This document shows, piece after piece, positions 16,841-24,289 of a stretch of 38,318 nucleotides of DNA (its first letter is position 1; each line of letters begins with the position of its first letter). Origin of the DNA: Lysinibacillus halotolerans (GTDB taxonomy: Bacteria; Bacillota; Bacilli; Bacillales_A; Planococcaceae); the NCBI RefSeq assembly GCF_003711845.1, contig NZ_RHLQ01000032.1:1-38318 (forward strand), given 5' to 3'. The translations under genes were made by a program, and so were the position numbers. The notes below the pieces were generated by a model. The model was not told the origin of the DNA, ran no database searches, and saw only the letters and a program-made list of their open reading frames with translations.

Positions 16841-17501
16841 AAGGCTGCACGATAACGAAACCGTCACCTTCGAATCTCATTTGAATCGATTCACCACTCC
16901 CTCTTCCGAAGAAGGTCTTTAGCGTAACATCTGTTTGAAACTCTGGTTGAAGATTACCTGACCAGGCGACTGTTGCATTTGGATCCGTTACTACAGGATT
17001 GCCTGGTGTTACACGTAATGTCAACGGTTCATAATGGGAGGTGATGGCGATCATACCTGTTCCTTCGCATCGAATATTAAACAATCCACCTGCCATCATT
17101 CCTGCCACTTTCCTCATTAATTTTATTTGATGCTTAATCGAAGGTTCGAAGGCAAGGAGGTCATTGCCATTTACATAAATCGCTTCGTTTTGTAAGTGTA
17201 GTATAATAATCTTCTTCCCACTGTCAGCTAAATACAACTTTCCTTGTCCATTTGCTTTCATAAGGGAAGCCCCTTCACCTGTAAAGGCTTTTTTGAACAT
17301 CGTTCCAATACCATGTTCTAAAATACCTTCCCGCTCAAATTTAATCTTTCCATGATAAGCAACCATTGAGCCAGCTTTTGCCCAAACAAGACCATCTAGA
17401 TTTACTTCGAGCAAACGTGGTGTTTCTAATTCAAAAAAACCTTCCCCTTTATCTTCCTGCTCTGTATTCTTTATAAATTCAGCAATCGAATATTTATTCA
17501 T
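16809..17501 (-). CDS. AIM24 family protein
   Basis: A 230-residue beta-rich protein: LLEVNLDGLVWAKAGSMVAY, RCEGTGMIAI, PGNPVVTDPNATVAWSGNLQ, FFGRGSGESIQMRFEGDGFV, ending in VQPYEE. This is the TRAP-like/AIM24 fold found in many Bacillales; its cellular role is unsettled. Start chosen as ATG 17501 (MNKYSIAEF), where relatives begin, although its ribosome binding site (GGAAGGATGTG) is far and overlaps an upstream ATG at 17516. The broken MerR-like gene begins at its 3' end. Confidence 0.85.
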   Translation of the reverse strand: MNKYSIAEFIKNTEQEDKGEGFFELETPRLLEVNLDGLVWAKAGSMVAYHGKIKFEREGILEHGIGTMFKKAFTGEGASLMKANGQGKLYLADSGKKIIILHLQNEAIYVNGNDLLAFEPSIKHQIKLMRKVAGMMAGGLFNIRCEGTGMIAITSHYEPLTLRVTPGNPVVTDPNATVAWSGNLQPEFQTDVTLKTFFGRGSGESIQMRFEGDGFVIVQPYEEIYMQAQS

Positions 17502-17581
17502 ATGACACTGACACATCCTTCCATATTCTTCATATACGGGATAACGAGCAAGTAAGTTTCAAAGATTTTCATATTACTTCA

Positions 17582-18124
17582 TCATTTTTTTATATCCATA
17601 GCCATTTCCCTTCCCTTATAATACTTTTTCTCTTCTACCATGACATTTTCCTTCGCAGTAATCGTTTTTACCACTAATTTAAATACAGTCGTTTTACTTC
17701 CCATGGAAGATCGATATCGATCCACATGGTTTTGAGATAATGCTGTCGGATAATACCCTGGTACATACTTATTTAAAAGATATTGCATTGCTGTTGTAGC
17801 TTCTGTTAAGTCATCGACAAGCTCCACATGTCCAAACAACATAACACTTAAATAGGCTGTATCTGTTTTTGCAGGAATAGGGTTGGCAATCGTTCCATGA
17901 TTTTCGCTCACAACAAAAGTAGCGTTCGAATTTTCCTTTATCATATCAATCTTTTTCCCTTCACTTGCACCGTGGAAGTAAATACAACCTTCATGCCAAA
18001 CATAATTTAAAGGGACAATATAGGGATTGTCTTGTATCGATAATCCTAAATAACCGGTCTCTACTTCAGATAGAAATGTATTTATTTTTTCCTCGTCTTG
18101 ACAAATCATTTGTTTCATTCTCAT
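17582..18124 (-). CDS. Pyridoxamine 5'-phosphate oxidase-like flavin-binding protein (NimA-like)
   Basis: A 180-residue split-barrel flavoprotein: residues 14-40 (LSEVETGYLGLSIQDNPYIV, then PLNYVW) and IYFHGASEGKKIDMIKEN match the nitroimidazole-resistance/PNPOx-like group. These bind FMN or F420 and reduce or bind small molecules; the substrate is unknown. ATG 18124 is 7 nt after GGAGG. It is divergent from a MocR/PdxR-like regulator, with a palindrome in the shared promoter region, so it is probably that regulator's target. A vitamin B6 link is plausible but inferred. Confidence 0.8.
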   Translation of the reverse strand: MRMKQMICQDEEKINTFLSEVETGYLGLSIQDNPYIVPLNYVWHEGCIYFHGASEGKKIDMIKENSNATFVVSENHGTIANPIPAKTDTAYLSVMLFGHVELVDDLTEATTAMQYLLNKYVPGYYPTALSQNHVDRYRSSMGSKTTVFKLVVKTITAKENVMVEEKKYYKGREMAMDIKK

Positions 18125-18164
18125 CTTAATTCCTCCTAAACCATGTTAAAATGATCGTAAACAA

Positions 18165-18192
18165 AATCTGTCCTAACAATAAGTGACAGATT
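18165..18192. promoter_or_regulatory. Candidate operator palindrome between MocR and its target
   Basis: A perfect 8-bp inverted repeat AATCTGTC (18165-18172) and GACAGATT (18185-18192), separated by 12 bases. Centre-to-centre about 20 bases, so both halves fall on one face of the helix. Located in the 105-base gap between the divergent genes. Confidence 0.55.
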
Positions 18193-18229
18193 ATAAAAAA
18201 TATACATGGTCAGAAGAGAGGGATCTCCA

Positions 18230-19621
18230 TTGGCATTCTTTTTTAAAAATGATGAATCAAAAGCGCTTTACATCCAACTTTACGAGTATTTAAAGTTAGA
18301 AATTAAATCCGGTCGGTTAAAAGTAGGAGAAAAGCTTCCTTCCATTCGTTCCCTCGCATTTGAATTAAAGGTTAGTAAACAAACAATTGACTCTGCCTAT
18401 CAACAGTTATTAGCAGAAGGCTATGTGGAGAGTAGACCAAGAAGTGGATTATTCGTTTTACCGATGGAAGAGATCTTTCAAACCATAACAGCCCCACATT
18501 CATCTAGAATAACAACCGATTTCAAATCAAAATTCTTGGTCGATTTTTATTACGGAGCAATCGATAAAACTAAATTTCCACTGAAAACATGGAAACGGTG
18601 TATAAGTGATGCATTGGAAAGTTCTTTGAATGAGGTTTATTTTTATGGAGATCGTCAAGGCGATATCATATTACGTGAAGAAATTAGAAAATATGTTTCA
18701 AAAGCTCGAGGAATTCAATGTTCTACTGAACAAATTTTCATATGCAGCGGTACGCAGCAGTCAATCAATTTAATTTCCCAAATACTAGAGCTACATGACC
18801 AACAAGTTGCGATAGAAAATCCTGGTTATTCGGAAGTTCGCTCGGTTTTAGAAAAATACAATTGTCAACTGACTCCCATTTCCCTTGAGGAAGATGGAAT
18901 ATCAATTGAGGAATTGCAAAAAAGTAAAGCAAAAGCAGTTTATGTGACTCCTTCACATCAATTTCCATTAGGTATGGTACTCCCAATCAATAAAAGATTA
19001 AAACTTTTAACATGGGCGAAAGAACATTCCAGTTTTATCGTGGAAGATGATTATGACAGTGAATTCCGCTATATTGGTCAACCAATACCATCATTAAAGT
19101 CTTTAGACGAATTTGACAGAGTCATTTACTGCGGTACATTTTCTAAAAATTTTCTTCCGGCAGCTCGGTGCAGCTACATCATTCTCCCGGAAAATTTAGT
19201 TTCAAAAGGGGAAAATACGATAGAACAGTCGAGTCAAAGTTGTTCTCCCATTATTCAAAGGGCTCTAGCTATTTTTATGAGAGAGGGATTTTTTGAAAAG
19301 CATGTTCGTCGAATGAAAGTCGCATATCAAGCTAAACATAAAGCTTTAATTGAAGCAGTTAACAACTATATTGGAGAAAATGTGGAAATAATTGGCCAAA
19401 AAGCTGGGTTACATATTTTGCTTCACCTAAAAGGGAGTACTCCAGAGGAAGTAATTCAACAAGCTTCCAAAGAAGGAATTCGTATCTATTCTCCGCTTCA
19501 ACATTGGTTTAACAATGAGACTGTCCCCTACATTATGCTTGGATTTGGGAATCTAACTGAACAACAAATTATAGAAGGAATTAAAGTAATTGGGGATCTT
19601 TGTAGTCGAGAAAGTTCATAG
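18230..19621 (+). CDS. MocR/PdxR-type transcriptional regulator
   Basis: A 463-residue protein. Residues 10-78 form a GntR winged helix (KLPSIRSLAFELKVSKQTID). Residues 105-460 form an aminotransferase-like domain with Asp274 in VEDDYDSEFRY and PLP lysine Lys306 in CGTFSKNFLPAARC. Sequence style (DDYDSEFRY, TFSK) fits the PdxR branch, which senses PLP. Start chosen as TTG 18230, 8 nt after GAGAGG; the ATG at 18206 lacks a ribosome binding site. Probably regulates the divergent PNPOx-like gene through the palindrome between them. Confidence 0.85.
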   Translation: MAFFFKNDESKALYIQLYEYLKLEIKSGRLKVGEKLPSIRSLAFELKVSKQTIDSAYQQLLAEGYVESRPRSGLFVLPMEEIFQTITAPHSSRITTDFKSKFLVDFYYGAIDKTKFPLKTWKRCISDALESSLNEVYFYGDRQGDIILREEIRKYVSKARGIQCSTEQIFICSGTQQSINLISQILELHDQQVAIENPGYSEVRSVLEKYNCQLTPISLEEDGISIEELQKSKAKAVYVTPSHQFPLGMVLPINKRLKLLTWAKEHSSFIVEDDYDSEFRYIGQPIPSLKSLDEFDRVIYCGTFSKNFLPAARCSYIILPENLVSKGENTIEQSSQSCSPIIQRALAIFMREGFFEKHVRRMKVAYQAKHKALIEAVNNYIGENVEIIGQKAGLHILLHLKGSTPEEVIQQASKEGIRIYSPLQHWFNNETVPYIMLGFGNLTEQQIIEGIKVIGDLCSRESS

Positions 19622-19769
19622 CTAAAAGTAAATGGAAGCACTATAATAAGGTTTCAAGACAGTGTTGGGCTTTACAGCACATCATGGGACTGCATGCATC
19701 CCATAGGCATCCATATAAGTTGACTGGATAATATTTTTTGGAAAAGTAAAATGAATGAAAATGAAAATT

Positions 19770-20018
19770 TAAAAACACTCTTACAATAAATGTAAGAGTG
19801 TTCTTGAGCCTTGCTATACAACTTATGTATGCAAAGCCACCTTGCCGTAATGATTAGAAAGTTTTAAACCACCACTCCTCAAAGTGGGTGTTCGCAAAAG
19901 ATATCCTGTATATCATCATTCACTAAAAGTGTGATGCTCGCCATTCCATCTTCGATATAAAACTCCCTTTTACAGTTCAAAGGTTAAAACTTAATATTTT
20001 ACGTACAACGCAGCTTTA
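19770..20018 (-). ncRNA. Candidate structured small RNA (6S-like)
   Basis: On the minus strand a perfect TATAAT (20026-20031) precedes about 250 bases without a good ORF, ending in a strong terminator (19774-19802). The predicted RNA folds into a long irregular rod. AAGUUUUAACC (19992 to 19982) pairs with GGUUUAAAACUU (19870 to 19859), with further partial pairing outwards. The tip is a stable hairpin CATCA-CACT/AGTG-TGATG (19914-19936). A separate hairpin (19811-19834) lies before the terminator. A rod with bulges, about 180-250 nt, with its own promoter, resembles 6S RNA, and AGTTTTAACC recalls the template region of Bacillus 6S-1. Alternatives are a hairpin-rich relic of an IS605-type element or another RNA class. 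Confidence 0.45.
19774..19802 (-). terminator. Intrinsic terminator of the candidate small RNA
   Basis: A perfect 12-bp stem AACACTCTTACA (19774-19785) with TGTAAGAGTGTT (19791-19802). On the minus strand it is followed by TTTAAATTTTC. On the plus strand no T-run follows, so it serves the minus strand. Confidence 0.8.
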
Positions 20019-20025
20019 ATGATAT

Positions 20026-20031
20026 ATTATA
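20026..20031 (-). promoter_or_regulatory. Consensus -10 element of the candidate small RNA
   Basis: TATAAT on the minus strand, 7-8 bases before the inferred RNA start. The -35 region is poor (TTGTGC at 15-nt spacing). Confidence 0.4.
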
Positions 20032-20133
20032 TTACTTTTTTCGATTGCACAAGTAAGTACCTACAAAGAAAAATGTCAACTATTTATTACTTGTAAAGAA
20101 GGAATTGATTGTATTTTCTCTTTCAATGATAAT

Positions 20134-20166
20134 CCCCTAAGAAGTAAAGAAGTTACCTCTCAGGGG
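20134..20166 (-). terminator. Hairpin downstream of the YfhE-like gene
   Basis: CCCCT (20134-20138) pairs with AGGGG (20162-20166), with an inner GTAA/TTAC pairing. It lies 11 bases after the small gene's stop. No proper T-run follows on the minus strand, so its termination strength is doubtful. Confidence 0.45.
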
Positions 20167-20176
20167 AAAATTAAAA

Positions 20177-20326
20177 TTAATTTAACTTTTTCGATTGATT
20201 ATTATTATTTTTTTCATTTGCTTTATCTGCCCGCTTAAATTCTTTTCGATATAGGACTTCTTGAGTCGATGTTAGCCCGTTATCTTTCGTTGTCAACTGT
20301 TCGTGGGGCGCCTTTTCATTACCCAT
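20177..20326 (-). CDS. YfhE-like small protein
   Basis: A 49-residue, hydrophilic and basic protein: MGNEKAPHEQLTTKDNG, then LTSTQEVLYRKEFKRADKA, then an Asn/Lys-rich tail. The central QEVLYRKEFKRAD segment is what I associate with the YfhE family of small Bacillus proteins of unknown role. ATG 20326 is 6 nt after GAGGAGTG, a strong ribosome binding site. Single gene. The assignment is by memory of a short motif, but the ribosome binding site and composition support a real gene. Confidence 0.65.
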   Translation of the reverse strand: MGNEKAPHEQLTTKDNGLTSTQEVLYRKEFKRADKANEKNNNNQSKKLN

Positions 20327-20462
20327 ATGGAACACTCCTCTCTTTTTTAGTCTTTATCAGTTTTTCCGATGTAGAGATAGATATTCCATTTGATTTTGAA
20401 GGGGTTTTTATTTCGAGAAATTTTGAATTCTATCTATAAAAATGCACAAGATAAAAAAGACT

Positions 20463-20912
20463 TCATATCAAAAAATTAACTACATTTAAATCCACTTCGT
20501 CAACCGAACCAATTTTTTTGGATACATCCCATAACAAAATAGCTGAGGTTTCATTATTCGGAATAAATGGTTGCAATGTTTGTACTGTTACCATGTATAC
20601 GGGATTATACTTCAAATGATCATTCATTTTATTTTTCACCTTTAATAAACCTTTAAATTCCATATCATAAACCAGTTGACCAGTTTCTTCAAAAAGTTCT
20701 CTTATTGCACATTCCTTAGCAGTTTCATTGGCTTCCCTTTTTCCTGCAGGTATTTCCCATTGTTTTCTCCAAATGTTGTAACATAATAAAAGTTTGTTAT
20801 CACACTTAACTACAGCATATGAACCAGCCAAAGGATAAAATTGAGTTAATGCTTCTTCTCCAATCGAAATAAATTCAAGAAATTCAAACTGATTATGATA
20901 TGTCTGTTCCAA
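20463..20912 (-). CDS. Nudix hydrolase
   Basis: A 149-residue protein with a complete Nudix box at 57-80 (GKREANETAKECAIRELFEE, then TGQL), preceded by WEIPAGK. The family hydrolyses nucleoside diphosphates linked to another moiety; this looks like the ADP-sugar or mutagenic-NTP branch, with no sure substrate. Start chosen as TTG 20912, about 7 nt after GGGGGT; the ATG at 20948 has no ribosome binding site. It is followed upstream by membrane and HIT genes on the same strand, possibly one operon. Confidence 0.85.
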   Translation of the reverse strand: MEQTYHNQFEFLEFISIGEEALTQFYPLAGSYAVVKCDNKLLLCYNIWRKQWEIPAGKREANETAKECAIRELFEETGQLVYDMEFKGLLKVKNKMNDHLKYNPVYMVTVQTLQPFIPNNETSAILLWDVSKKIGSVDEVDLNVVNFLI

Positions 20913-20974
20913 TTTTCTACCCCCATCACGTGTAATCCTTCTTATCATAATTTTAACAAGGAAATCTTTCTTTG

Positions 20975-21289
20975 TTAATTTACCCCATTAAACAAAGAAA
21001 AGGGATAGAAAATATAAACATCATCTATATAATGGACTAACAAATACCAAAGGATAAAAGAAATCGCAACGATGAAAATGGAAATTGTAAGGATCATAGA
21101 AGGATTTCTTTCCTTCGTCAAAATTTTTAATGAAACGGATAATCCAAATAATAAAGATACGATTGCGCCAAAAATAATATATAATCCAACTGTAAAAGCA
21201 CCGATAAAACTTATAAAATAAAGAACCAACGAACATAAATAAAACCAAAGGGAAATATTTTTCAAAGGGCTAAAACGGGAAAACTTCAT
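20975..21289 (-). CDS. Small membrane protein, unknown
   Basis: A 104-residue protein with three transmembrane segments (about 13-30, 32-55 and 67-88). Start chosen as ATG 21289 after GGGAG; an ATG at 21307 lies upstream of that site. No family recognised. It is 24 bases downstream of the HIT gene's stop and upstream of the Nudix gene, so the three probably form a transcript. Confidence 0.6.
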   Translation of the reverse strand: MKFSRFSPLKNISLWFYLCSLVLYFISFIGAFTVGLYIIFGAIVSLLFGLSVSLKILTKERNPSMILTISIFIVAISFILWYLLVHYIDDVYIFYPFSLFNGVN

Positions 21290-21313
21290 TTTCTCATCTC
21301 CCTTCAACGGATT

Positions 21314-21766
21314 TTAACGGCTTAGTTCTTTTTTTAGAGAGTCGATTGCTGCTATCACTTCTAGCATATTTTCTTTAGTATTTATATGATGTCTTGCATG
21401 GAGTAAAATCGGTCGAACAGATTCTACCGAACGGCCAATTTCATACATCCAGTCATATCTTGGTACCATCCATGTATGAAAATGATGGATTGCATCTTCA
21501 TTGTAGAAGTAGTAAACATATTTTATTCCTAAAACTTTTCTTTGAGCCTGTCTTATTTTAGTTATAACATTTATATAATCGAACTTTTCACTTTCAGTTA
21601 ATTCATCTAAACATTTCACATGACGTTTAGAAACTACAATCATTAATCCTTTAATTGGGTAAGCAACATCTTGATGGACATGGAAATGTTCTGATTCAAA
21701 TACTATCCTTCCGTCAGGCGCCATAAGCCCGCTTGTAATAGCACAACTTAAACAGTATACTTCCAC
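21314..21766 (-). CDS. HIT-family nucleotide hydrolase/transferase-like protein
   Basis: A 150-residue HIT-fold protein: N-terminal CLSC, a buried GLMIVVSKRHVKCLDEL strand/helix, and the active-site region IHHFHTWMVPRYDW (His95, His97). The third triad histidine is Trp99, so it is a degenerate triad and closer to phosphorylase/transferase variants than to hydrolases. The only start is GTG 21766, with no clear ribosome binding site. An out-of-frame ATG 9 bases upstream, separated by an A7 tract, would be in frame if the tract were A6, so the true start may be ATG in a corrected sequence. Confidence 0.75.
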   Translation of the reverse strand: MEVYCLSCAITSGLMAPDGRIVFESEHFHVHQDVAYPIKGLMIVVSKRHVKCLDELTESEKFDYINVITKIRQAQRKVLGIKYVYYFYNEDAIHHFHTWMVPRYDWMYEIGRSVESVRPILLHARHHINTKENMLEVIAAIDSLKKELSR

Positions 21767-21849
21767 TTTTTTTCATTCGATAAAGTGATAACTCTCAATT
21801 ACCTTCCCCCTCGTCCATTTGTTATCTTTTCGATTATTTCCCATTAAAA

Positions 21850-21874
21850 AAAGCCGTTTCATCATTACGGCTTT
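21850..21874 (-). terminator. Intrinsic terminator of the ArsR-type regulator gene
   Basis: AAAGCCGT (21850-21857) with ACGGCTTT (21867-21874), followed on the minus strand by TTTTAATGG. Confidence 0.8.
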
Positions 21875-21887
21875 AAATTTATCTATA

Positions 21888-22571
21888 TTAAATATCAATT
21901 AAAAACGTTTCTTTAAAACCTTGCTTTCCTTTTGACGTTATTTTAATCGCACGAGTTTTCGGAATCCGTTCAATCCAATTTAACTCTAAAAGTCTTTCTA
22001 ACAACGCATTCCCTAATGCGCCACCAATGTGATGACGCCTTTCACTCCAGTCTAAACATTTATGACAAAATGATCGACGTTTTCTCTTAATTTGATTAAG
22101 ATCTATTTCAAATAATTGAAAGAAATGCTCTCCTTCTTCCGTAACGATAAATTCTTCTGACAGAATACCCAAATTTTTTAAGGAATCTGCTAATTGAACA
22201 CCTAAATTCCCCGCAATATGATCATAACATGTTCTTGCAAACCGTAAAGCCTTATCTTCTGTAGATTGTTTAAACGATTTCACTTTCAAAGGTGGTGCTA
22301 ACGAGAGTAGCGTTTCCATTGTGTGTGCTACTTCTTGATCCTGAATTCCAAAGTATCGGTGTCTTCCTTGTTTATTAACACAGACAACGTTCGCATCTAC
22401 CATTTTGGCTAAATGAAAACTTGCCGTTTGTGGTTTAATTCCTGCCGCATACGCTAATTCTCCTGCCGTATGAAATCTACCATCGAGTAAAACGGTTAAA
22501 ATTGCCGCGCGGGAAGGTTCACTCACAAGGGAAGCGATGATTGCTACGTTCGGATTCGCATTTGCATTCAT
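21888..22571 (-). CDS. ArsR-type winged-helix transcriptional regulator
   Basis: A 227-residue protein. Residues 10-75 form an ArsR-type winged helix (SEPSRAAILTVLLDGRFHTA, GIKPQTASFHLAKM, NKQGRHRYFGI). The rest is a C-terminal domain with a CHKCLDWSERRHHIGG motif that may bind metal. No classical CVCD site is present. Start chosen as ATG 22571 with GGAGATGA upstream; an ATG at 22583 overlaps that site. It is divergent from a flavin reductase-like gene with overlapping promoters, suggesting it represses that gene and itself. Confidence 0.8.
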   Translation of the reverse strand: MNANANPNVAIIASLVSEPSRAAILTVLLDGRFHTAGELAYAAGIKPQTASFHLAKMVDANVVCVNKQGRHRYFGIQDQEVAHTMETLLSLAPPLKVKSFKQSTEDKALRFARTCYDHIAGNLGVQLADSLKNLGILSEEFIVTEEGEHFFQLFEIDLNQIKRKRRSFCHKCLDWSERRHHIGGALGNALLERLLELNWIERIPKTRAIKITSKGKQGFKETFLIDI

Positions 22572-22605
22572 TTTTACGATCATCTCCTATGTATTCCATA
22601 TTTCG

Positions 22606-22635
22606 ATTATAGTGGAAATAATTATGTTCTACAAT
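22606..22635. promoter_or_regulatory. Overlapping divergent promoters (ArsR-type / flavin reductase)
   Basis: On the minus strand TTGTAG (22629-22634), 17 nt, TATAAT (22606-22611) is a good sigma-A promoter for the regulator. On the plus strand TACAAT (22630-22635) is a likely -10 for the flavin reductase and overlaps the regulator's -35, so the two promoters compete for space. Confidence 0.55.
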
Positions 22636-22667
22636 GGGAGATGAAAACGACTCAAGGAGGAAATAAT

Positions 22668-23288
22668 ATGAAAAAGATTGCGGAAACTACAAATACAGCA
22701 ATAATTCAACCAAAAATTTTATACTACGGAACACCAGTTATTTTATTAAATACACTGAATGAAGATGAAACGGTGAATATAAGCCCCATCTCATCATCAT
22801 GGGCTTTAGGAGATTGTATCATCCTCGGCCTTGGAGTTGACGGCAAAGCATTAGAAAATTTAACTAGACATGCAGAATGTGTTATAAACGTCCCAGATCC
22901 TTCATTATGGGAAAACGTTGAACGATTAGCTCATTTTACAGGGAAACATCCAGTTCCGGATTATAAAATAAATAGTGGATTTCGTTATGAAAAAGACAAA
23001 TATCATGCGAGTGGGTTAACGCCTATTCCATCAACTTTAGTAAAACCTATAAGAATTTCGGAATGTCCTATACAAATTGAAGCGAAGGTGAAACATATTC
23101 GAATACCAGATTATTCACCCCAATTTGCCATTGTAGAAACCCAATCGATTCAAGTACACGCCCATAAAGACATTTTGATTGGCGAAAACCATATCGATCC
23201 TACCCAATGGAGTCCGCTTATCTATAATTTCCGACATTATTTTAGTTTAGGGGAACATCTTGGAAAAACGTTTCGAGCAGAAATTTAG
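22668..23288 (+). CDS. Flavin reductase-like, FMN-binding split-barrel protein
   Basis: A 206-residue protein with features of the flavin reductase-like family: PILYYGTPVILLNTL, NISPISSSWALGDCIILGL and NLTRHAECVINVPD, a split barrel that binds FMN. Such proteins reduce flavin for a monooxygenase or act as stand-alone oxidoreductases. ATG 22668 is 7 nt after GGAGG; an in-frame ATG at 22641 precedes the site. It is divergent from the ArsR-type regulator, probably its repressor. Confidence 0.82.
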   Translation: MKKIAETTNTAIIQPKILYYGTPVILLNTLNEDETVNISPISSSWALGDCIILGLGVDGKALENLTRHAECVINVPDPSLWENVERLAHFTGKHPVPDYKINSGFRYEKDKYHASGLTPIPSTLVKPIRISECPIQIEAKVKHIRIPDYSPQFAIVETQSIQVHAHKDILIGENHIDPTQWSPLIYNFRHYFSLGEHLGKTFRAEI

Positions 23289-23296
23289 TAACGGCA

Positions 23297-23327
23297 AAAA
23301 AGCTTAAGGAGATTCCCTAAGCTTTTT
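23297..23327. terminator. Bidirectional terminator between convergent genes
   Basis: A 13-bp stem with one mismatch (23297-23309 with 23315-23327, loop AGATT) flanked by A6 on the left and T5 on the right. Serves the flavin reductase (plus) and amj (minus). Confidence 0.85.
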
Positions 23328-23332
23328 CTAAA

Positions 23333-24148
23333 TTAAATCCATTCTGCAAACCATGCAACATAATAGGCAGCTGGTATAAACAATAATTGCGCTACAATTG
23401 TACCAACAAATTTCGAGCTAATCATCGTCAACGAGTAACTTTTTAAATAAACGTAATCACATTGATTTTTCATCACTCGATCGGCTAAAACGGAAGCTTT
23501 CGGATCGATAAACAGTGTTAATAAAATCGTCGCAATTCCATTAATGACTCCCGATGACATTAATGCCGCTTGAGCATAATCTTCTGGAACTAACATAGAA
23601 GCATATAAAGAGGATAATACACCGATGGTAAATACAGCAGAAACAATCACATTTACTACAAATAAGCGTTTAGGGATTGTTTTGAATGTAATCCCCTGTA
23701 AAAATTTCAACTTCGGGACACGAAAACAAGAAATTATTTTCTTCATTCCTGTTGGATTCAATTGTTTTCCTATTGTGGAGATAATCGAACCTCTTTCATT
23801 TGATAATTGGATAATGGCCCTTGAAAAAATGTTAATAAAGGTTGGGAAAAGTAATATTCCAAGTAAAACTCCAACAGAAGTAACCCCTATTAATATTCGA
23901 TATTGATCCTCTATAAAATTTAGTTTATTGCCATCTGGTACTTCGGCAATCAGTTTGGCAGTCAGAGGCTGTTGAATCATTGTGGAAAATCTTGAAACGA
24001 TGACTAACGTGCTAAACAAAGATAAGGCAGTAGCTATTAATTTCACCCTTGCTCCAGATATTCTCGTTGAATAAGCTAATGTTTCAATCATCGTTACGAT
24101 TAATATAAATATTGCCACCACAACGATTTTATTTGTTATGTACTCCAT
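23333..24148 (-). CDS. amj: Alternate lipid II flippase Amj
   Basis: A 271-residue membrane protein with about six helices. The segment MIETLAYSTRISGARVKLIA and then SRFSTMIQQPLTAK matches the DUF2837/Amj family (B. subtilis YdaH), which can flip lipid II across the membrane in place of MurJ. ATG 24148 follows GGAGG at 6 nt. Single gene in an otherwise unrelated neighbourhood. In B. subtilis its expression rises under envelope stress via sigma-M; I could not see a clear sigma-M promoter here. Confidence 0.85.
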   Translation of the reverse strand: MEYITNKIVVVAIFILIVTMIETLAYSTRISGARVKLIATALSLFSTLVIVSRFSTMIQQPLTAKLIAEVPDGNKLNFIEDQYRILIGVTSVGVLLGILLFPTFINIFSRAIIQLSNERGSIISTIGKQLNPTGMKKIISCFRVPKLKFLQGITFKTIPKRLFVVNVIVSAVFTIGVLSSLYASMLVPEDYAQAALMSSGVINGIATILLTLFIDPKASVLADRVMKNQCDYVYLKSYSLTMISSKFVGTIVAQLLFIPAAYYVAWFAEWI

Positions 24149-24254
24149 ATAAAGCCTCCAACAAATTATTTCTCTATATTATACAGGTCCTTTTAAAATT
24201 TTTGGAAACAATATATAGAAGGGGGTGAAAAGACAACCGCTGGATAAGCAAAAA

Positions 24255-24289
24255 AGCGACTAAATTTATTCATCTATCGTTTCACCGCT
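24255..24289 (-). terminator. Intrinsic terminator overlapping the methyltransferase stop
   Basis: A 10-bp stem with one mismatch and two G-T pairs (24255-24264 with 24280-24289), followed on the minus strand by TTTTTTGC. The upstream arm lies inside the last codons of the gene. Confidence 0.6.

Larger units (their letters stand above)
19622..20176. other. Long intergenic region with RNA-like structure
   Basis: About 550 bases without a protein gene. It contains ATGGGA/TCCCAT (a small hairpin near 19685), the candidate structured RNA (19770-20018) with its promoter, and a hairpin at 20134-20166. A perfect TTGACA sits at 20074-20079 on the minus strand, with no good -10 at the usual distance. 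Confidence 0.5.

Noticed and set aside
19838-19850. AAGGTGGC on the minus strand, recalling the T-box core AGGGTGG
   Set aside because: The rest of the T-box (specifier stem, full core with ACCGCG) is missing, and no amino-acid gene follows on that strand.
21021-21248. Minus-strand frame of 75 codons rich in Phe/Tyr
   Set aside because: Shifted frame of the small membrane protein at 20975-21289, which has the ribosome binding site.
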